Positions 38,449 to 47,773 of a stretch of 64,000 nt of DNA are shown one piece after another. The DNA is from Streptomyces sp. WAC 01529. GTDB lineage: Bacteria; Actinomycetota; Actinomycetes; Streptomycetales; Streptomycetaceae. Both the position numbers and the translations under genes were made by a program. The stretch covers positions 5,813,001 through 5,877,000 of the forward strand of contig NZ_CP029617.1 of NCBI RefSeq assembly GCF_003945545.1. Reading direction: 5' to 3'. How positions within the stretch are numbered: the stretch's first letter is position 1; the number at the start of each line of letters is the position of its first letter. Under the pieces are notes generated by a model that worked only from the letters and a program-made list of their open reading frames with translations, made no database searches and was not told the origin of the DNA.

Positions 38449-40034
38449 CCCGCGCGAACCCCTTCCGCCGCCACCCCCTGGCCCCGGCCCTCGCCGCTCT
38501 CGCCGCCCTCACGCTGGTCGGCTGTACCGCGGGGCATGGGACGGAAAGTGACGAGGACAAGGCGGCCGGTGTCCGCGCCGACCCCGCGGCGCGGCCCGAG
38601 CTGAAGCGCTTCTACTCGCAGAAGCTGACGTGGCGCCCGTGCGGCGACCTGCGCTGCGCTCGTCTCACCGTGCCCCGCGACTACGCCCACCCCGAGAACG
38701 GCGAGACCTTCGTGCTGCCGGTGGCGAAGGCGGCCACGGCCGAACCGGCCGAGCGCATCGGCTCGCTCGTCTACAACCCCGGCGGCCCGGGCGTCTCCGG
38801 CGTGAGCGATCTCGCCTCGGACAGCGGCGAGGTGTTCTCCGCCGAGGTGCGCGCCCGCTTCGACATCGTCTCCTTCGACCCGCGGGGCGTCGGCGGCAGC
38901 CGCCCCGCCGTGAAGTGCGCGGAGCCGGACGACGGGGGCGGGCAGGGCGACGCCCCGGACCCCGTCACCCCGAAGACCCGTGACGAGCGCGACCGGGCCC
39001 TCGCCGCGGCGCACGCCGAGGCCGCGGGCTGCGTGAAGGGCAGCGGCGCCCTCCTGCGCCAGGTCGGCACCGAGGACGCGGCCCGCGACATGGACGTCCT
39101 GCGGGCGGCCCTCGACGACCGGAAGCTGACCTACCTCGGCTGGTCGTACGGCACCAGCCTCGGCACCTCGTACGCCGAACAGTTCCCGCGCCGCGTCCGG
39201 GCGCTGGTACTCGACGGTGCCGTCGACCCGTCCCTGGACTGGTCGGAGCGGGCCATCAGCCAGGGCAAGGGCTTCCGCAGGGCCGTCGAGGAGTACGCCG
39301 AGGCATGCGCGGAGATCGTGGGGGAGGGCTGCCCCGGTGCGACTCCGGAGGAGATATCGGGTCTGATCGAGGAGTTGTACGAGGAGGCGGGGCGCGAGCC
39401 GCTGCCGGTCACCGACGAGACGGCGTACGAGGTCGACGCCCGGACCCTGCTCGATGTCGTGACCGCCGCGATGTACACCCCGGAGGACGACTGGGAACCC
39501 CTCTCCGAGGCGCTGACCGAGGCCGCCGACGGCGACGCCACGGGCCTCGCCGGGCTGGCGGAGGGCGACGAGTCCTCGCAGGCCACGGCCCGCCCGGGCG
39601 CGCGCGGCGCCGACAGCACCGACAACGAGGACGAGGCCCTCCTCGCCGTCAGCTGCCTCGACATCCCGCACCCGCGCGGCGCCCGCCCCTACTGGGACGC
39701 TCTCGCCGCCGCCGGAAAGACCGCGGGCCTCTACGGCACGTCGAGCGTCGTCGACGAACTGGTCTGCAAGGACTGGCCCGCCGGGGCCGAGCGACCGCAC
39801 CGCGTCCGCGCCGAGGGCGTCCCGCCGGTCCTGGTCGTGGGCACCACCGGCGACCCGGCGACGCCGTACGAGGAGGCCGAGAGCCTTGCCGCCCAGTTCC
39901 CCGGCGGCATGCTGCTGACCTACGAGGGCGTGGGCCACACCGCGTACGGCCGCGGCGACGCCTGCGTCACGGACGCGGTGGACGACTACCTCATCGACCT
40001 CAAGCGGATCCGCCCCGACGACGCCACGTGCTGA
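38445..40034 (+). CDS. Secreted tripeptidyl aminopeptidase-type alpha/beta hydrolase (lipoprotein)
   Basis: The 529-aa protein has a lipoprotein signal (ALAALTLVGC), then YNPGGPGVSGV (oxyanion loop), the nucleophile Ser in YLGWSYGTSLG, the Asp in VVGTTGDPATPY and the His in YEGVGHTAYG, the S33/TAP layout of Streptomyces mycelial aminopeptidases such as SlpD/SlpE. It should remove N-terminal peptides outside the cell. The TTG start, overlapping the GNAT stop by 4 nt, follows GGGAG. A hairpin terminator lies between it and the convergent sdaA. Confidence 0.9.
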   Translation: MTRANPFRRHPLAPALAALAALTLVGCTAGHGTESDEDKAAGVRADPAARPELKRFYSQKLTWRPCGDLRCARLTVPRDYAHPENGETFVLPVAKAATAEPAERIGSLVYNPGGPGVSGVSDLASDSGEVFSAEVRARFDIVSFDPRGVGGSRPAVKCAEPDDGGGQGDAPDPVTPKTRDERDRALAAAHAEAAGCVKGSGALLRQVGTEDAARDMDVLRAALDDRKLTYLGWSYGTSLGTSYAEQFPRRVRALVLDGAVDPSLDWSERAISQGKGFRRAVEEYAEACAEIVGEGCPGATPEEISGLIEELYEEAGREPLPVTDETAYEVDARTLLDVVTAAMYTPEDDWEPLSEALTEAADGDATGLAGLAEGDESSQATARPGARGADSTDNEDEALLAVSCLDIPHPRGARPYWDALAAAGKTAGLYGTSSVVDELVCKDWPAGAERPHRVRAEGVPPVLVVGTTGDPATPYEEAESLAAQFPGGMLLTYEGVGHTAYGRGDACVTDAVDDYLIDLKRIRPDDATC

Positions 40035-40038
40035 GGGC

Positions 40039-40067
40039 GGGGCGCGAGCGCGAGCCGGTCGCGCCCC
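40039..40067. terminator. Terminator between convergent hydrolase and sdaA
   Basis: GGGGCGCGA pairs with TCGCGCCCC across an 11-nt loop, in the 49-bp gap between the two stop codons. Confidence 0.65.
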
Positions 40068-40083
40068 AGCCCCAGCCCCGGCC

Positions 40084-41469
<1,386 letters not shown>

Positions 41470-41548
41470 GGAAAACTCCAATGGTGGTTGGTAGACGCCG
41501 TCGTCTGCCGGGATGGTGCAGAAAGCAGGGCGTGAGCCGGGCATGAGC

Positions 41549-41596
41549 CGGGGCACCGCACTCACTGTGTTCACTTCCAGTGTGCGCGGTGCCCCG
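41549..41596 (-). terminator. Hairpin terminator after glyA
   Basis: CGGGGCACCGC pairs with GCGGTGCCCCG, extended by CACT/AGTG inside. It lies 33 nt past the glyA stop and before sdaA. Confidence 0.7.
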
Positions 41597-41628
41597 AAGT
41601 TTCGTACGAGGGAAAGCGTACGAAAATG

Positions 41629-42888
41629 CTACAGGTTGGGGTACAGCGGGTGCTTGTCCGCCAGGGCCGTGACCCGTGCCTTGAGGGCGTCCGCGTCGAA
41701 GCCGGGCTTGAGGGCCTCGGCGATGATGTCGGCGACCTCGCGGAAGTCGTCCTCCTGGAAGCCGCGCGTGGCGAGCGCCGGGGTGCCGATCCGCAGGCCC
41801 GAGGTGACCATCGGGGGGCGCGGGTCGTTCGGGATCGCGTTGCGGTTGACCGTGATGCCGACCTCGTGGAGGCGGTCCTCGGCCTGCTGCCCGTCCAGCT
41901 CGCTGTTGCGCAGGTCCACCAGGACCAGGTGCACGTCGGTGCCGCCCGACAGGACGTCGACGCCGACGGCCTTGGCGTCGTCCTGAACCAGGCGCTCGGC
42001 CAGGATGCGGGCGCCGTCCAGGGTGCGCTGCTGGCGCTCCTTGAACTCCTCCGAAGCCGCGACCTTGAACGAGACCGCCTTGGCGGCGATCACGTGCTCG
42101 AGGGGGCCGCCCTGGAAACCGGGGAAGACCGCGGAGTTCAGCTTCTTCGCGAAGTCCTTGTTGCGGGCCAGGATGATGCCGCCGCGCGGGCCGCCCAGCG
42201 TCTTGTGCGTGGTGGAGGTCACCACGTCCGCGTACGGCACCGGGTTCGGGTGCAGACCGGCGGCGACGAGCCCGGCGAAGTGCGCCATGTCGACCCACAG
42301 GTGCGCGCCGACCTCGTCGGCGATCCGGCGGAACTCGGCGAAGTCCAGCTGGCGCGGGTAGGCCGACCAGCCCGCGATGATCACCTTCGGGCTGTTCTCC
42401 TTGGCCAGGCGCTCGACCTCGGCCATGTCGACCAGACCAGCCTCGTCCACGTGGTACGGGACCACGTTGAACTGCTTGCCGGAGAAGTTCAGGCGCATGC
42501 CGTGGGTGAGGTGGCCGCCGTGCGCCAGGTCCAGGCCGAGGATCGTGTCGCCGGGCTTGGCGATGGCGAAGAGGGCGGCCTGGTTGGCGGAGGCGCCGGA
42601 GTGCGGCTGGACGTTGGCGTACTCGGCGCCGAACAGGTCCTTGACCCGGTCGATCGCGATCTGCTCGGTCACGTCCACGTGCTCACAGCCGCCGTAGTAG
42701 CGGCGGCCGGGGTAGCCCTCGGCGTACTTGTTGGTGAGGACGGTGCCCTGGGCCTCCATGACGGCCACCGGAGCGAAGTTCTCCGAGGCGATCATTTCCA
42801 GGGTCGACTGCTGGCGGTGGAGCTCGGCGTCGACGGCGGCGGCGACGTCCGGGTCCAGCTCGTGGAGAGGGGTGTTCAGAAGCGACAT
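41629..42888 (-). CDS. glyA: Serine hydroxymethyltransferase
   Basis: The 419-aa pyridoxal phosphate enzyme converts serine and tetrahydrofolate to glycine and methylene-tetrahydrofolate. Family hallmarks are LEMIASENFAPVAVMEAQG, NKYAEGYPGRRYYGGCEHVD, the cofactor Lys in VVTSTTHKTLGGPRGG and GLRIGTPALATRGF. It lies 11 bp after gcvH in the gcvT-gcvH-glyA transcript and is therefore probably induced by glycine through the upstream riboswitch. The ATG MSLLNTPLHELDP is the conserved start. Confidence 0.97.
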   Translation of the reverse strand: MSLLNTPLHELDPDVAAAVDAELHRQQSTLEMIASENFAPVAVMEAQGTVLTNKYAEGYPGRRYYGGCEHVDVTEQIAIDRVKDLFGAEYANVQPHSGASANQAALFAIAKPGDTILGLDLAHGGHLTHGMRLNFSGKQFNVVPYHVDEAGLVDMAEVERLAKENSPKVIIAGWSAYPRQLDFAEFRRIADEVGAHLWVDMAHFAGLVAAGLHPNPVPYADVVTSTTHKTLGGPRGGIILARNKDFAKKLNSAVFPGFQGGPLEHVIAAKAVSFKVAASEEFKERQQRTLDGARILAERLVQDDAKAVGVDVLSGGTDVHLVLVDLRNSELDGQQAEDRLHEVGITVNRNAIPNDPRPPMVTSGLRIGTPALATRGFQEDDFREVADIIAEALKPGFDADALKARVTALADKHPLYPNL

Positions 42889-42899
42889 CGGGGAGATCC

Positions 42900-43277
42900 T
42901 TAGCTGCCGGAGAACTCGGTGTACTCGTCCGCGGAGAGCAGGTCGCCCGGCTCCTCCGTGATCCGGACCTTGAAGAGCCAACCGCCCTCGAACGGCGCGG
43001 AGTTCACCAGCGACGGGTCTTCCACGACGTCCTGGTTGGCCTCGACGACCTCGCCGGACACCGGCGAGTACAGGTCGCTGACCGACTTGGTCGACTCCAG
43101 CTCACCGCAGGTCTCGCCCGCGGTCACCGTCTCGCCGACCTCCGGAAGCTGCACGAAGACGACGTCACCGAGCGCGTTGGCCGCGTGCTCCGTGATGCCG
43201 ACCGTCGAGACGCCGCCCTCGGCGTCCGACAGCCACTCGTGCTCCTTGCTGTAACGCAGCTGCTGGGGGTTGCTCAT
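42900..43277 (-). CDS. gcvH: Glycine cleavage system H protein
   Basis: The 125-aa lipoyl carrier shuttles the aminomethyl group between the P, T and L proteins. The lipoylated Lys is in GELESTKSVSDLYSPVSGEV (~64), and the start LRYSKEHEWL is typical. It sits between gcvT (99 bp upstream) and glyA (11 bp downstream). No gcvP is in the window, so the P protein must be encoded elsewhere, as is usual in Streptomyces. Confidence 0.97.
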   Translation of the reverse strand: MSNPQQLRYSKEHEWLSDAEGGVSTVGITEHAANALGDVVFVQLPEVGETVTAGETCGELESTKSVSDLYSPVSGEVVEANQDVVEDPSLVNSAPFEGGWLFKVRITEEPGDLLSADEYTEFSGS

Positions 43278-43341
43278 GACCTGAATTCTCCTGTACGCGG
43301 GTGGGTGCTGCGGAACGGGGAAGATGTGCGGGGGGTCACGT

Positions 43342-43371
43342 CCGGTGCCCGGGGAGTCCCCCTGACACCGG
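43342..43371 (-). promoter_or_regulatory. Hairpin in the gcvT-gcvH spacer
   Basis: CCGGTG and CACCGG enclose an inner GGGGA/TCCCC pairing. It lies 6 nt after the gcvT stop and could attenuate or protect the transcript. Confidence 0.4.
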
Positions 43372-43376
43372 GGGCC

Positions 43377-44549
43377 TCACTTCTGGCGCTTGTAGAACGG
43401 GAGCGCCACGACCTCGTACGGCTCGTGGGTACCACGGATGTCCACACCCACGCCGGGCGTGCCCGGGGCGGCGTGCTCCGCGTCGACGTACGCCATCGCG
43501 ATCGGCTTGCCCAGCGTCGGGGAGGGGGCGCCGGAGGTGACCTCGCCGATGACCTCGCCGTCCGCGACCACGGAGAAGCCCGCGCGCGGGACGCGGCGGC
43601 CGGAGGCGATCAGGCCGACGAGCTTGCGTGGCGGGGCGGACTCGGCGCGCTCGGCGGCGGCCGCGAGCGCGGCACGGCCCACGAAATCCTCCGACCGCGA
43701 CGTCTTCTCGAACTTCACGACCCGCCCGAGCCCCGCGTCGAACGGCGTAAGGCCGGCGGTCAGCTCGTGCCCGTACAGCGGCATGCCCGCCTCCAGGCGC
43801 AGCGTGTCACGGCAGGAGAGGCCCGCCGGGACCATGCCGACGGGCGTGCCCGCCTCCATCAGCGCGCCCCACAGCTTCTCCGCGTCACCGGGGGCGACGA
43901 ACAGCTCGAAGCCGTCCTCACCGGTGTAGCCCGTGCGGGCGATCAGCGCGGGGACGCCCGCGACGGTGCCGGGCAGGCCCGCGTAGTACTTCAGGTTGTC
44001 CAGATCGGCGTCGGTCAGGGACTTCAGGATGCCGGGGGACTCGGGGCCCTGGACGGCGAGCAGCGCGTACGCGTCGCGGTCGTCGCGGACCTCGACGTCG
44101 AAGCCTTCCCCAAGCTCTCGGCTTCGCTCGAGCAGGGGAGACCCCATCGCGCGGGCGGTCAGCGCGTCGAGCACGACCTGCGCGTTGGAGGCGTTGGCGA
44201 CGACCATGTACTCGGGGGCCTCGGCCTCGCCGAGGCGGTAGACGATCAGGTCGTCCAGGATGCCGCCGTCCTCGGCGACGATCATCGTGTAGCGGGCGCG
44301 GCCGACCCCGATGGAGCCGATGTTGCCGACCAGCGCGAAGTTCAGGAAGTCCGCGGCCGCCGGGCCGGTGACGGTGATCTCGCCCATGTGGGAGAGGTCG
44401 AAGAGACCGGCCTTGGTGCGCACGGCGTTGTGCTCGTCGCGCTCGCTGCCGTACCGCAGCGGCATGTCCCAGCCCGCGAAGTCGGTCATGGTCGCGCCGA
44501 GCGCTCGATGCACGGCATCGAGGGCGGTCAGACGGGGGGCAGTGCTCAT
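43377..44549 (-). CDS. gcvT: Glycine cleavage T protein (aminomethyltransferase) with apparent in-frame repeat insertion
   Basis: The 390-aa enzyme releases ammonia from the aminomethyl-lipoyl H protein and makes methylene-tetrahydrofolate. Seen are FAGWDMPLRYGSERDEHNAVR, FDLSHMGEITVTG, ALLAVQGPES, RTGYTGEDGFELF and the C-terminal barrel with RVPRAGFSV and GEVTSG. Residues ~135-149 (MGSPLLERSRELGEG) are encoded by a palindromic GC-rich element with codons TCT, CGA, CGA and CTT that are rare in this gene. This looks like an intergenic repeat inserted in frame, upstream of VEVRDD. The enzyme otherwise appears intact. GGGAG lies 8 nt before the ATG. It heads the riboswitch-controlled operon. Confidence 0.95.
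   Translation of the reverse strand: MSTAPRLTALDAVHRALGATMTDFAGWDMPLRYGSERDEHNAVRTKAGLFDLSHMGEITVTGPAAADFLNFALVGNIGSIGVGRARYTMIVAEDGGILDDLIVYRLGEAEAPEYMVVANASNAQVVLDALTARAMGSPLLERSRELGEGFDVEVRDDRDAYALLAVQGPESPGILKSLTDADLDNLKYYAGLPGTVAGVPALIARTGYTGEDGFELFVAPGDAEKLWGALMEAGTPVGMVPAGLSCRDTLRLEAGMPLYGHELTAGLTPFDAGLGRVVKFEKTSRSEDFVGRAALAAAAERAESAPPRKLVGLIASGRRVPRAGFSVVADGEVIGEVTSGAPSPTLGKPIAMAYVDAEHAAPGTPGVGVDIRGTHEPYEVVALPFYKRQK
44103..44147 (-). repeat. Palindromic GC-rich repeat inserted within gcvT
   Basis: On the minus strand the element contains CTCCCCTGCTCGAGCGAAGC and then CGAGAGCTTGGGG. CTCG/CGAG, GC/GC around GAA, and outer CCCC/GGGG pair as a nested hairpin. I recall closely similar elements dispersed between genes in Streptomyces genomes; this was not checked. 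It adds 15 codons without shifting the frame. Confidence 0.6.
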
Positions 44550-44589
44550 GAAGGGAACTCCCAGGGCGTGACGGGCGAGGTCGATCCTC

Positions 44590-44797
44590 CCCATCTGTCA
44601 TCGGAACCTGAGAGGTTCGCCGTGACCGGCTCGACCTGCGAGAGTCACGGCTTGCACCTTGGGTGGAGCCGACGGGTGCCGGCTCGCTTTTCAGATGTGC
44701 CTCGCCCGCGCGGTACGGGGCCTGAGAGATTCAAGGGAGGGACTTGCTCCTTCGGCGCCCCGGAGCCATACGTGCTGGTCCGGGAACTCTCCCGCGC
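44590..44797 (-). ncRNA. Tandem glycine riboswitch upstream of gcvT
   Basis: Read on the minus strand, aptamer 1 (~44797-44690) has GGGAGAGTTCCCGG, GCCGAAGGAGCAAG (44756-44743) and ATCTCTCAGG (44730-44721). Aptamer 2 (~44685-44590) has CACCCAAGGTGCAAG (44665-44651), AACCTCTCAGG and GACAGATGGGGAGG. These are the conserved cores of the two-aptamer glycine riboswitch, which senses glycine and normally switches on glycine cleavage genes. The gcvT ATG lies about 40 nt downstream, and that stretch would hold the expression platform. I do not see an obvious terminator there, so control of translation start is more likely. Confidence 0.93.
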
Positions 44798-44926
44798 GGA
44801 TTCAAACGGCCGGTATGGAGTTGGCGCGCACATCATTGCACGCGAGGTGGACGAGGGGGACTCATGGTCGAGTAATCCCCTTGTGCCGCATTACCTTCTC
44901 TTTACACTTGCCGGGGAAAGCAGTAC

Positions 44927-45631
44927 GTGACCGCTATGGGGAGGCCGATCACGGTGCGCAGCAGGACGAGTGTCTACGCCACGACCACGGGGGTGGCGCT
45001 GCCCGGGCAGGCCGCCGCCCCGCTCCGGGAGGACTGCGGCCGGCTCCCCGTGGCCGTCGTCCGGGACCTGCGGCACCGCGCCGGGCGCAGCCCCCACCGC
45101 CTCCACTTCCACGAGGGCGACCTCGTCGTCGTCTCCGGGCTGCCCGGTGGCGGGAAGTCGACGCTGATGCGGCAGGCCGTCACGGGCCCCCGCATCGACT
45201 CCCAGGACACCCGCGACCGCTGGGCCAACCGCATGCCGCGGCTGCTGCCGTACGCGCTCTACCGCCCCCTGGTGCGCCTCGCGCACTACGCGGGCCTGCG
45301 CCGCGTCCTGCGCTCCGGCGCCGGTGTCGTCGTGCACGACTGCGGCACCCAGCCCTGGGTGCGCCGCTGGCTCGCCCGCGAGGCCGCCCGGCGCGGCAGG
45401 ACGCTGCACCTGCTCCTGCTCGACGTCCCCGCCGACACCGCCCTCGCGGGCCAGCGCGAGCGCGGCCGCGGCGTCTCGCGGTACGCGTTCGCGCGCCACC
45501 GCAGAACGGTCGGGCGGCTGGTGAGTGCCGCCGAGCGCGGCCACCTGCCGCGCGGCTGCGGCTCGGCGGTGCTCCTGGACCGCGCGGCGGCGCAGGTGCT
45601 GCGGGGCATCGCCTTCGACCGCCGGGGGTAG
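44927..45631 (+). CDS. P-loop ATPase/kinase-like protein
   Basis: The 234-aa protein has a clear Walker A motif (VVSGLPGGGKSTLMRQ, ~68-83), then DSQDTRDRWANR and LLLLDVPADTALAGQRERGR, resembling zeta-toxin or small nucleoside/sugar kinase folds (AAA_33 type). The substrate is unknown. The N-terminal ~65 residues include RLPVAVVRDLRHRAGRSPHRLHF. GTG at 44927 follows GGGGAAAG; an ATG three codons later is an alternative. It is transcribed divergently from the glycine riboswitch and precedes the two sseB genes, so a link to serine/glycine physiology is possible but unproven. Confidence 0.75.
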   Translation: MTAMGRPITVRSRTSVYATTTGVALPGQAAAPLREDCGRLPVAVVRDLRHRAGRSPHRLHFHEGDLVVVSGLPGGGKSTLMRQAVTGPRIDSQDTRDRWANRMPRLLPYALYRPLVRLAHYAGLRRVLRSGAGVVVHDCGTQPWVRRWLAREAARRGRTLHLLLLDVPADTALAGQRERGRGVSRYAFARHRRTVGRLVSAAERGHLPRGCGSAVLLDRAAAQVLRGIAFDRRG

Positions 45632-45737
45632 CGCCTTCCGGCGCCCGGGGGAGCGGGGGAGCGCCTTCGACTGCCGAGGACGGCCGACGTTAGGGTGCAG
45701 CGGCAGACAGAGCGGGAGCGATCAGGGGTTGGGACAG

Positions 45738-46517
45738 ATGGACTTTCCGGCGCAGGCACACGCCCATCCGTACGGCGGATGGCCGGGCAACGAACTGGAG
45801 GAGGTCCTCGCGGCCTCCCTCGGCGCCCCCGCGTCGGCGGGCGCCCGGATCGTGGAGGTCCTCGGCCGCAGCCGGATATGGATCCCGCTGCCGAACGGCG
45901 GGGGCCCCGACAGCGGCACCCTCGACCTGCCCACCCTGGAGATCGACGGACAGGCGTACGTCCCCGTCTTCACCTCCGAGCAGCAGTTGCGCCAGGCCCT
46001 CGGCGAGGCGGCCGACCTGATGGGCCGCACGGCGGCGCCCGCGGTGGAGTTCGCGCGCGGCCTGCCCCCGCAGCTCGGCATCGCCCTGAACCCGGACGGC
46101 ACCGTCGGCGTCCCCCTGCCGCCGCCCGCCGTCGCCGAGCTGTGCCGGGCCGGGCGGACCCCGCTGGACGGCCCCTCCACCGGCGGCCGCGTGCGCCTGT
46201 TCGAGCCGGACTGGCAGGAGGACCCCGTGGACTTCCTCGCCGCGGCGGGCAGGGAGTTCGAGGCGACCGGTGTCGTGCTCACCGCGCGGCGCTGCCTGGC
46301 CGCCATCGAGACCGACGACCCGACCCTCTTCGTCGGCGTCGAGCTGGCCGCCTGGGAAGGCGCCGCCCGCGACCTGCCCATGGAGGCCCTCGGCCGCGCC
46401 CTCGGACAAGTGCCGGTGGTGTGGCCGGTGAACCTCGTCCTGCTCGACGTGGCGCAGGACCCGGTCGGCGACTGGCTGCGCGCGAAGGTGCGGCCCTTCT
46501 ACCAGCGCCCGGTCTGA
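45738..46517 (+). CDS. SseB-family protein, first copy
   Basis: The 259-aa protein has an N-terminal SseB domain (NELEEVLAASLG, IWIPLPNGGG, PVFTSEQQLRQAL) and an SseB-like C-terminal part ending in DPVGDWLRAKVRPFYQRP. SseB was named from E. coli as altering serine sensitivity, and its biochemical role is unknown. No signal peptide or membrane segment is present. It precedes a second SseB-type gene and follows the glycine cleavage/serine block, which fits the name. A GGGG stretch lies about 10 nt before the ATG. Confidence 0.87.
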   Translation: MDFPAQAHAHPYGGWPGNELEEVLAASLGAPASAGARIVEVLGRSRIWIPLPNGGGPDSGTLDLPTLEIDGQAYVPVFTSEQQLRQALGEAADLMGRTAAPAVEFARGLPPQLGIALNPDGTVGVPLPPPAVAELCRAGRTPLDGPSTGGRVRLFEPDWQEDPVDFLAAAGREFEATGVVLTARRCLAAIETDDPTLFVGVELAAWEGAARDLPMEALGRALGQVPVVWPVNLVLLDVAQDPVGDWLRAKVRPFYQRPV

Positions 46518-46671
46518 GACCGGTACGGATCCCCGCGCGACCTGAGGTGTCGTACGTCAAGTCCGTGCCAGGATCGCCGCTTAAGCTGGTTCCATGAACC
46601 GGGCGGGGCACATCCGTGCCGGGCGACGGGGTTCCCGGGGACCCGGGTGCGAAGCGAAGGAGCGGTTACGG

Positions 46672-47445
46672 GTGAGTGCGTCGGGCACGGCCGCGGCCGG
46701 ACAGGTGGAGCAGACGCTGCGCCAGGTGACGCCGGGGCGTTACGACGCGTACGAGGCACTGCTGCGCGCGCTCGCCGCCGACCAGGTGTGGATGCTGCTC
46801 TGGCACGGCCAGGCCGGCTCCCCCGACGCCCAGTACGGGAACATGGAGGTCGAGGGCCTCGGCTACGCCCCCTGCGTGACCTCCGCCCAGGAGCTGTCCG
46901 CCAGTGGCTGGAACCGCAGCTATGAAGTGGTGCGCGGCGTCGACGTCGCCCGCACCCTCTACCCCGACCACTACGGCCTCTGGCTCAACCCGCACGCCCC
47001 CGGCGGCGGCGTCGGCATCCCCTGGCTCGATCTGCGCCGCATCGCCACCGGTCTCGACCTGCTGCCCGCCGGACCCCTCAGGCTCACCGAGCCGAGCATC
47101 GAGATCCCCCAGTTCTACGCCCTGTTGACGCAGAACGCGCACCGCACGCCCGTGGTGCGCTCCCTGCGCCGCGCCTGGGTGCAGCCCGTCCTCGGGGCGC
47201 CCTACCTGGCCATCGGCCTCGATGTGTACGACACCTCGCCGCCGTCGGTCGACGCGGTGCGGGTGATGATGCAGCAGTCCATCGCGGCCGTCCCGGAGGG
47301 GCTGCCCGTCTCGACCGTCGCGATGTCCGACGACTACGACCCGGTCGCCATGTGGCTGCGGGCCAACGCCCGCCCGTTCTACGACCGCGACGCCCAGGCG
47401 GCCCCCGCCCCGGCGGGCGGCTACGGCTACCCCGCGCAGTACTGA
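46672..47445 (+). CDS. SseB-family protein, second copy
   Basis: The 257-aa paralogue has the domain order of the first copy (TLRQVTPGRYDAYEALLRALAADQVWMLLW; ... DYDPVAMWLRANARPFYDRD at the C terminus) but keeps little overall identity, so the duplication is old or the two were specialised. The C-terminal tail is Ala/Pro/Gly/Tyr-rich. GTG at 46672 has GAAGGAG at 9 nt, clearly the best start. An ATG at 46594, preceded by TAAGCT at 6 nt, probably marks the transcript start or a leaderless variant. A GGGGCCC/GGGCCCC hairpin follows at 47514-47530. Confidence 0.85.
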   Translation: MSASGTAAAGQVEQTLRQVTPGRYDAYEALLRALAADQVWMLLWHGQAGSPDAQYGNMEVEGLGYAPCVTSAQELSASGWNRSYEVVRGVDVARTLYPDHYGLWLNPHAPGGGVGIPWLDLRRIATGLDLLPAGPLRLTEPSIEIPQFYALLTQNAHRTPVVRSLRRAWVQPVLGAPYLAIGLDVYDTSPPSVDAVRVMMQQSIAAVPEGLPVSTVAMSDDYDPVAMWLRANARPFYDRDAQAAPAPAGGYGYPAQY

Positions 47446-47773
47446 GCGGCTTGCGGCGGCACCGGACGGTACTGAGCAGCGCGAACGGACACGATGTCCG
47501 TTCTGATGCGGGTGGGGCCCAATGGGCCCCCGTGAAGCCTTGCACCCCAACTGCCCCGTGTTCGACCCTCGTTCACGCGTGTCCGCATAACGGAACACCT
47601 CGATCAGCATCACGGTTGCGCATCCATTCCCCGTCAAGTCTGGTAACAGATCGCGACGTGGATGAAGACTCCCGCTCCAGGGGCCTTCGCCCCCTGTGTA
47701 CGACGGACTGATCACGTCGCTACAGCGGCAAGTGCGGGCCGGTCACCACCGGTTGAGAGGGGTCCCTGCCACG
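47446..47773 (+). other. 328-bp intergenic region upstream of the oligopeptide importer
   Basis: It contains a perfect 9-bp inverted repeat GAACGGACA-CGA-TGTCCGTTC (47483-47503), a 7-bp GC hairpin (47514-47530) probably ending the sseB transcript, and an AT-richer stretch from 47590 to 47650 likely to hold the importer promoter. No -35/-10 pair at proper spacing was found, and no gene is visible. Confidence 0.45.
47483..47503. promoter_or_regulatory. Perfect 9-bp inverted repeat, possible operator
   Basis: GAACGGACA-CGA-TGTCCGTTC lies about 40 nt after the second sseB stop and 270 nt before the importer. It has no T-run and could be an operator or a hairpin. Confidence 0.35.
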
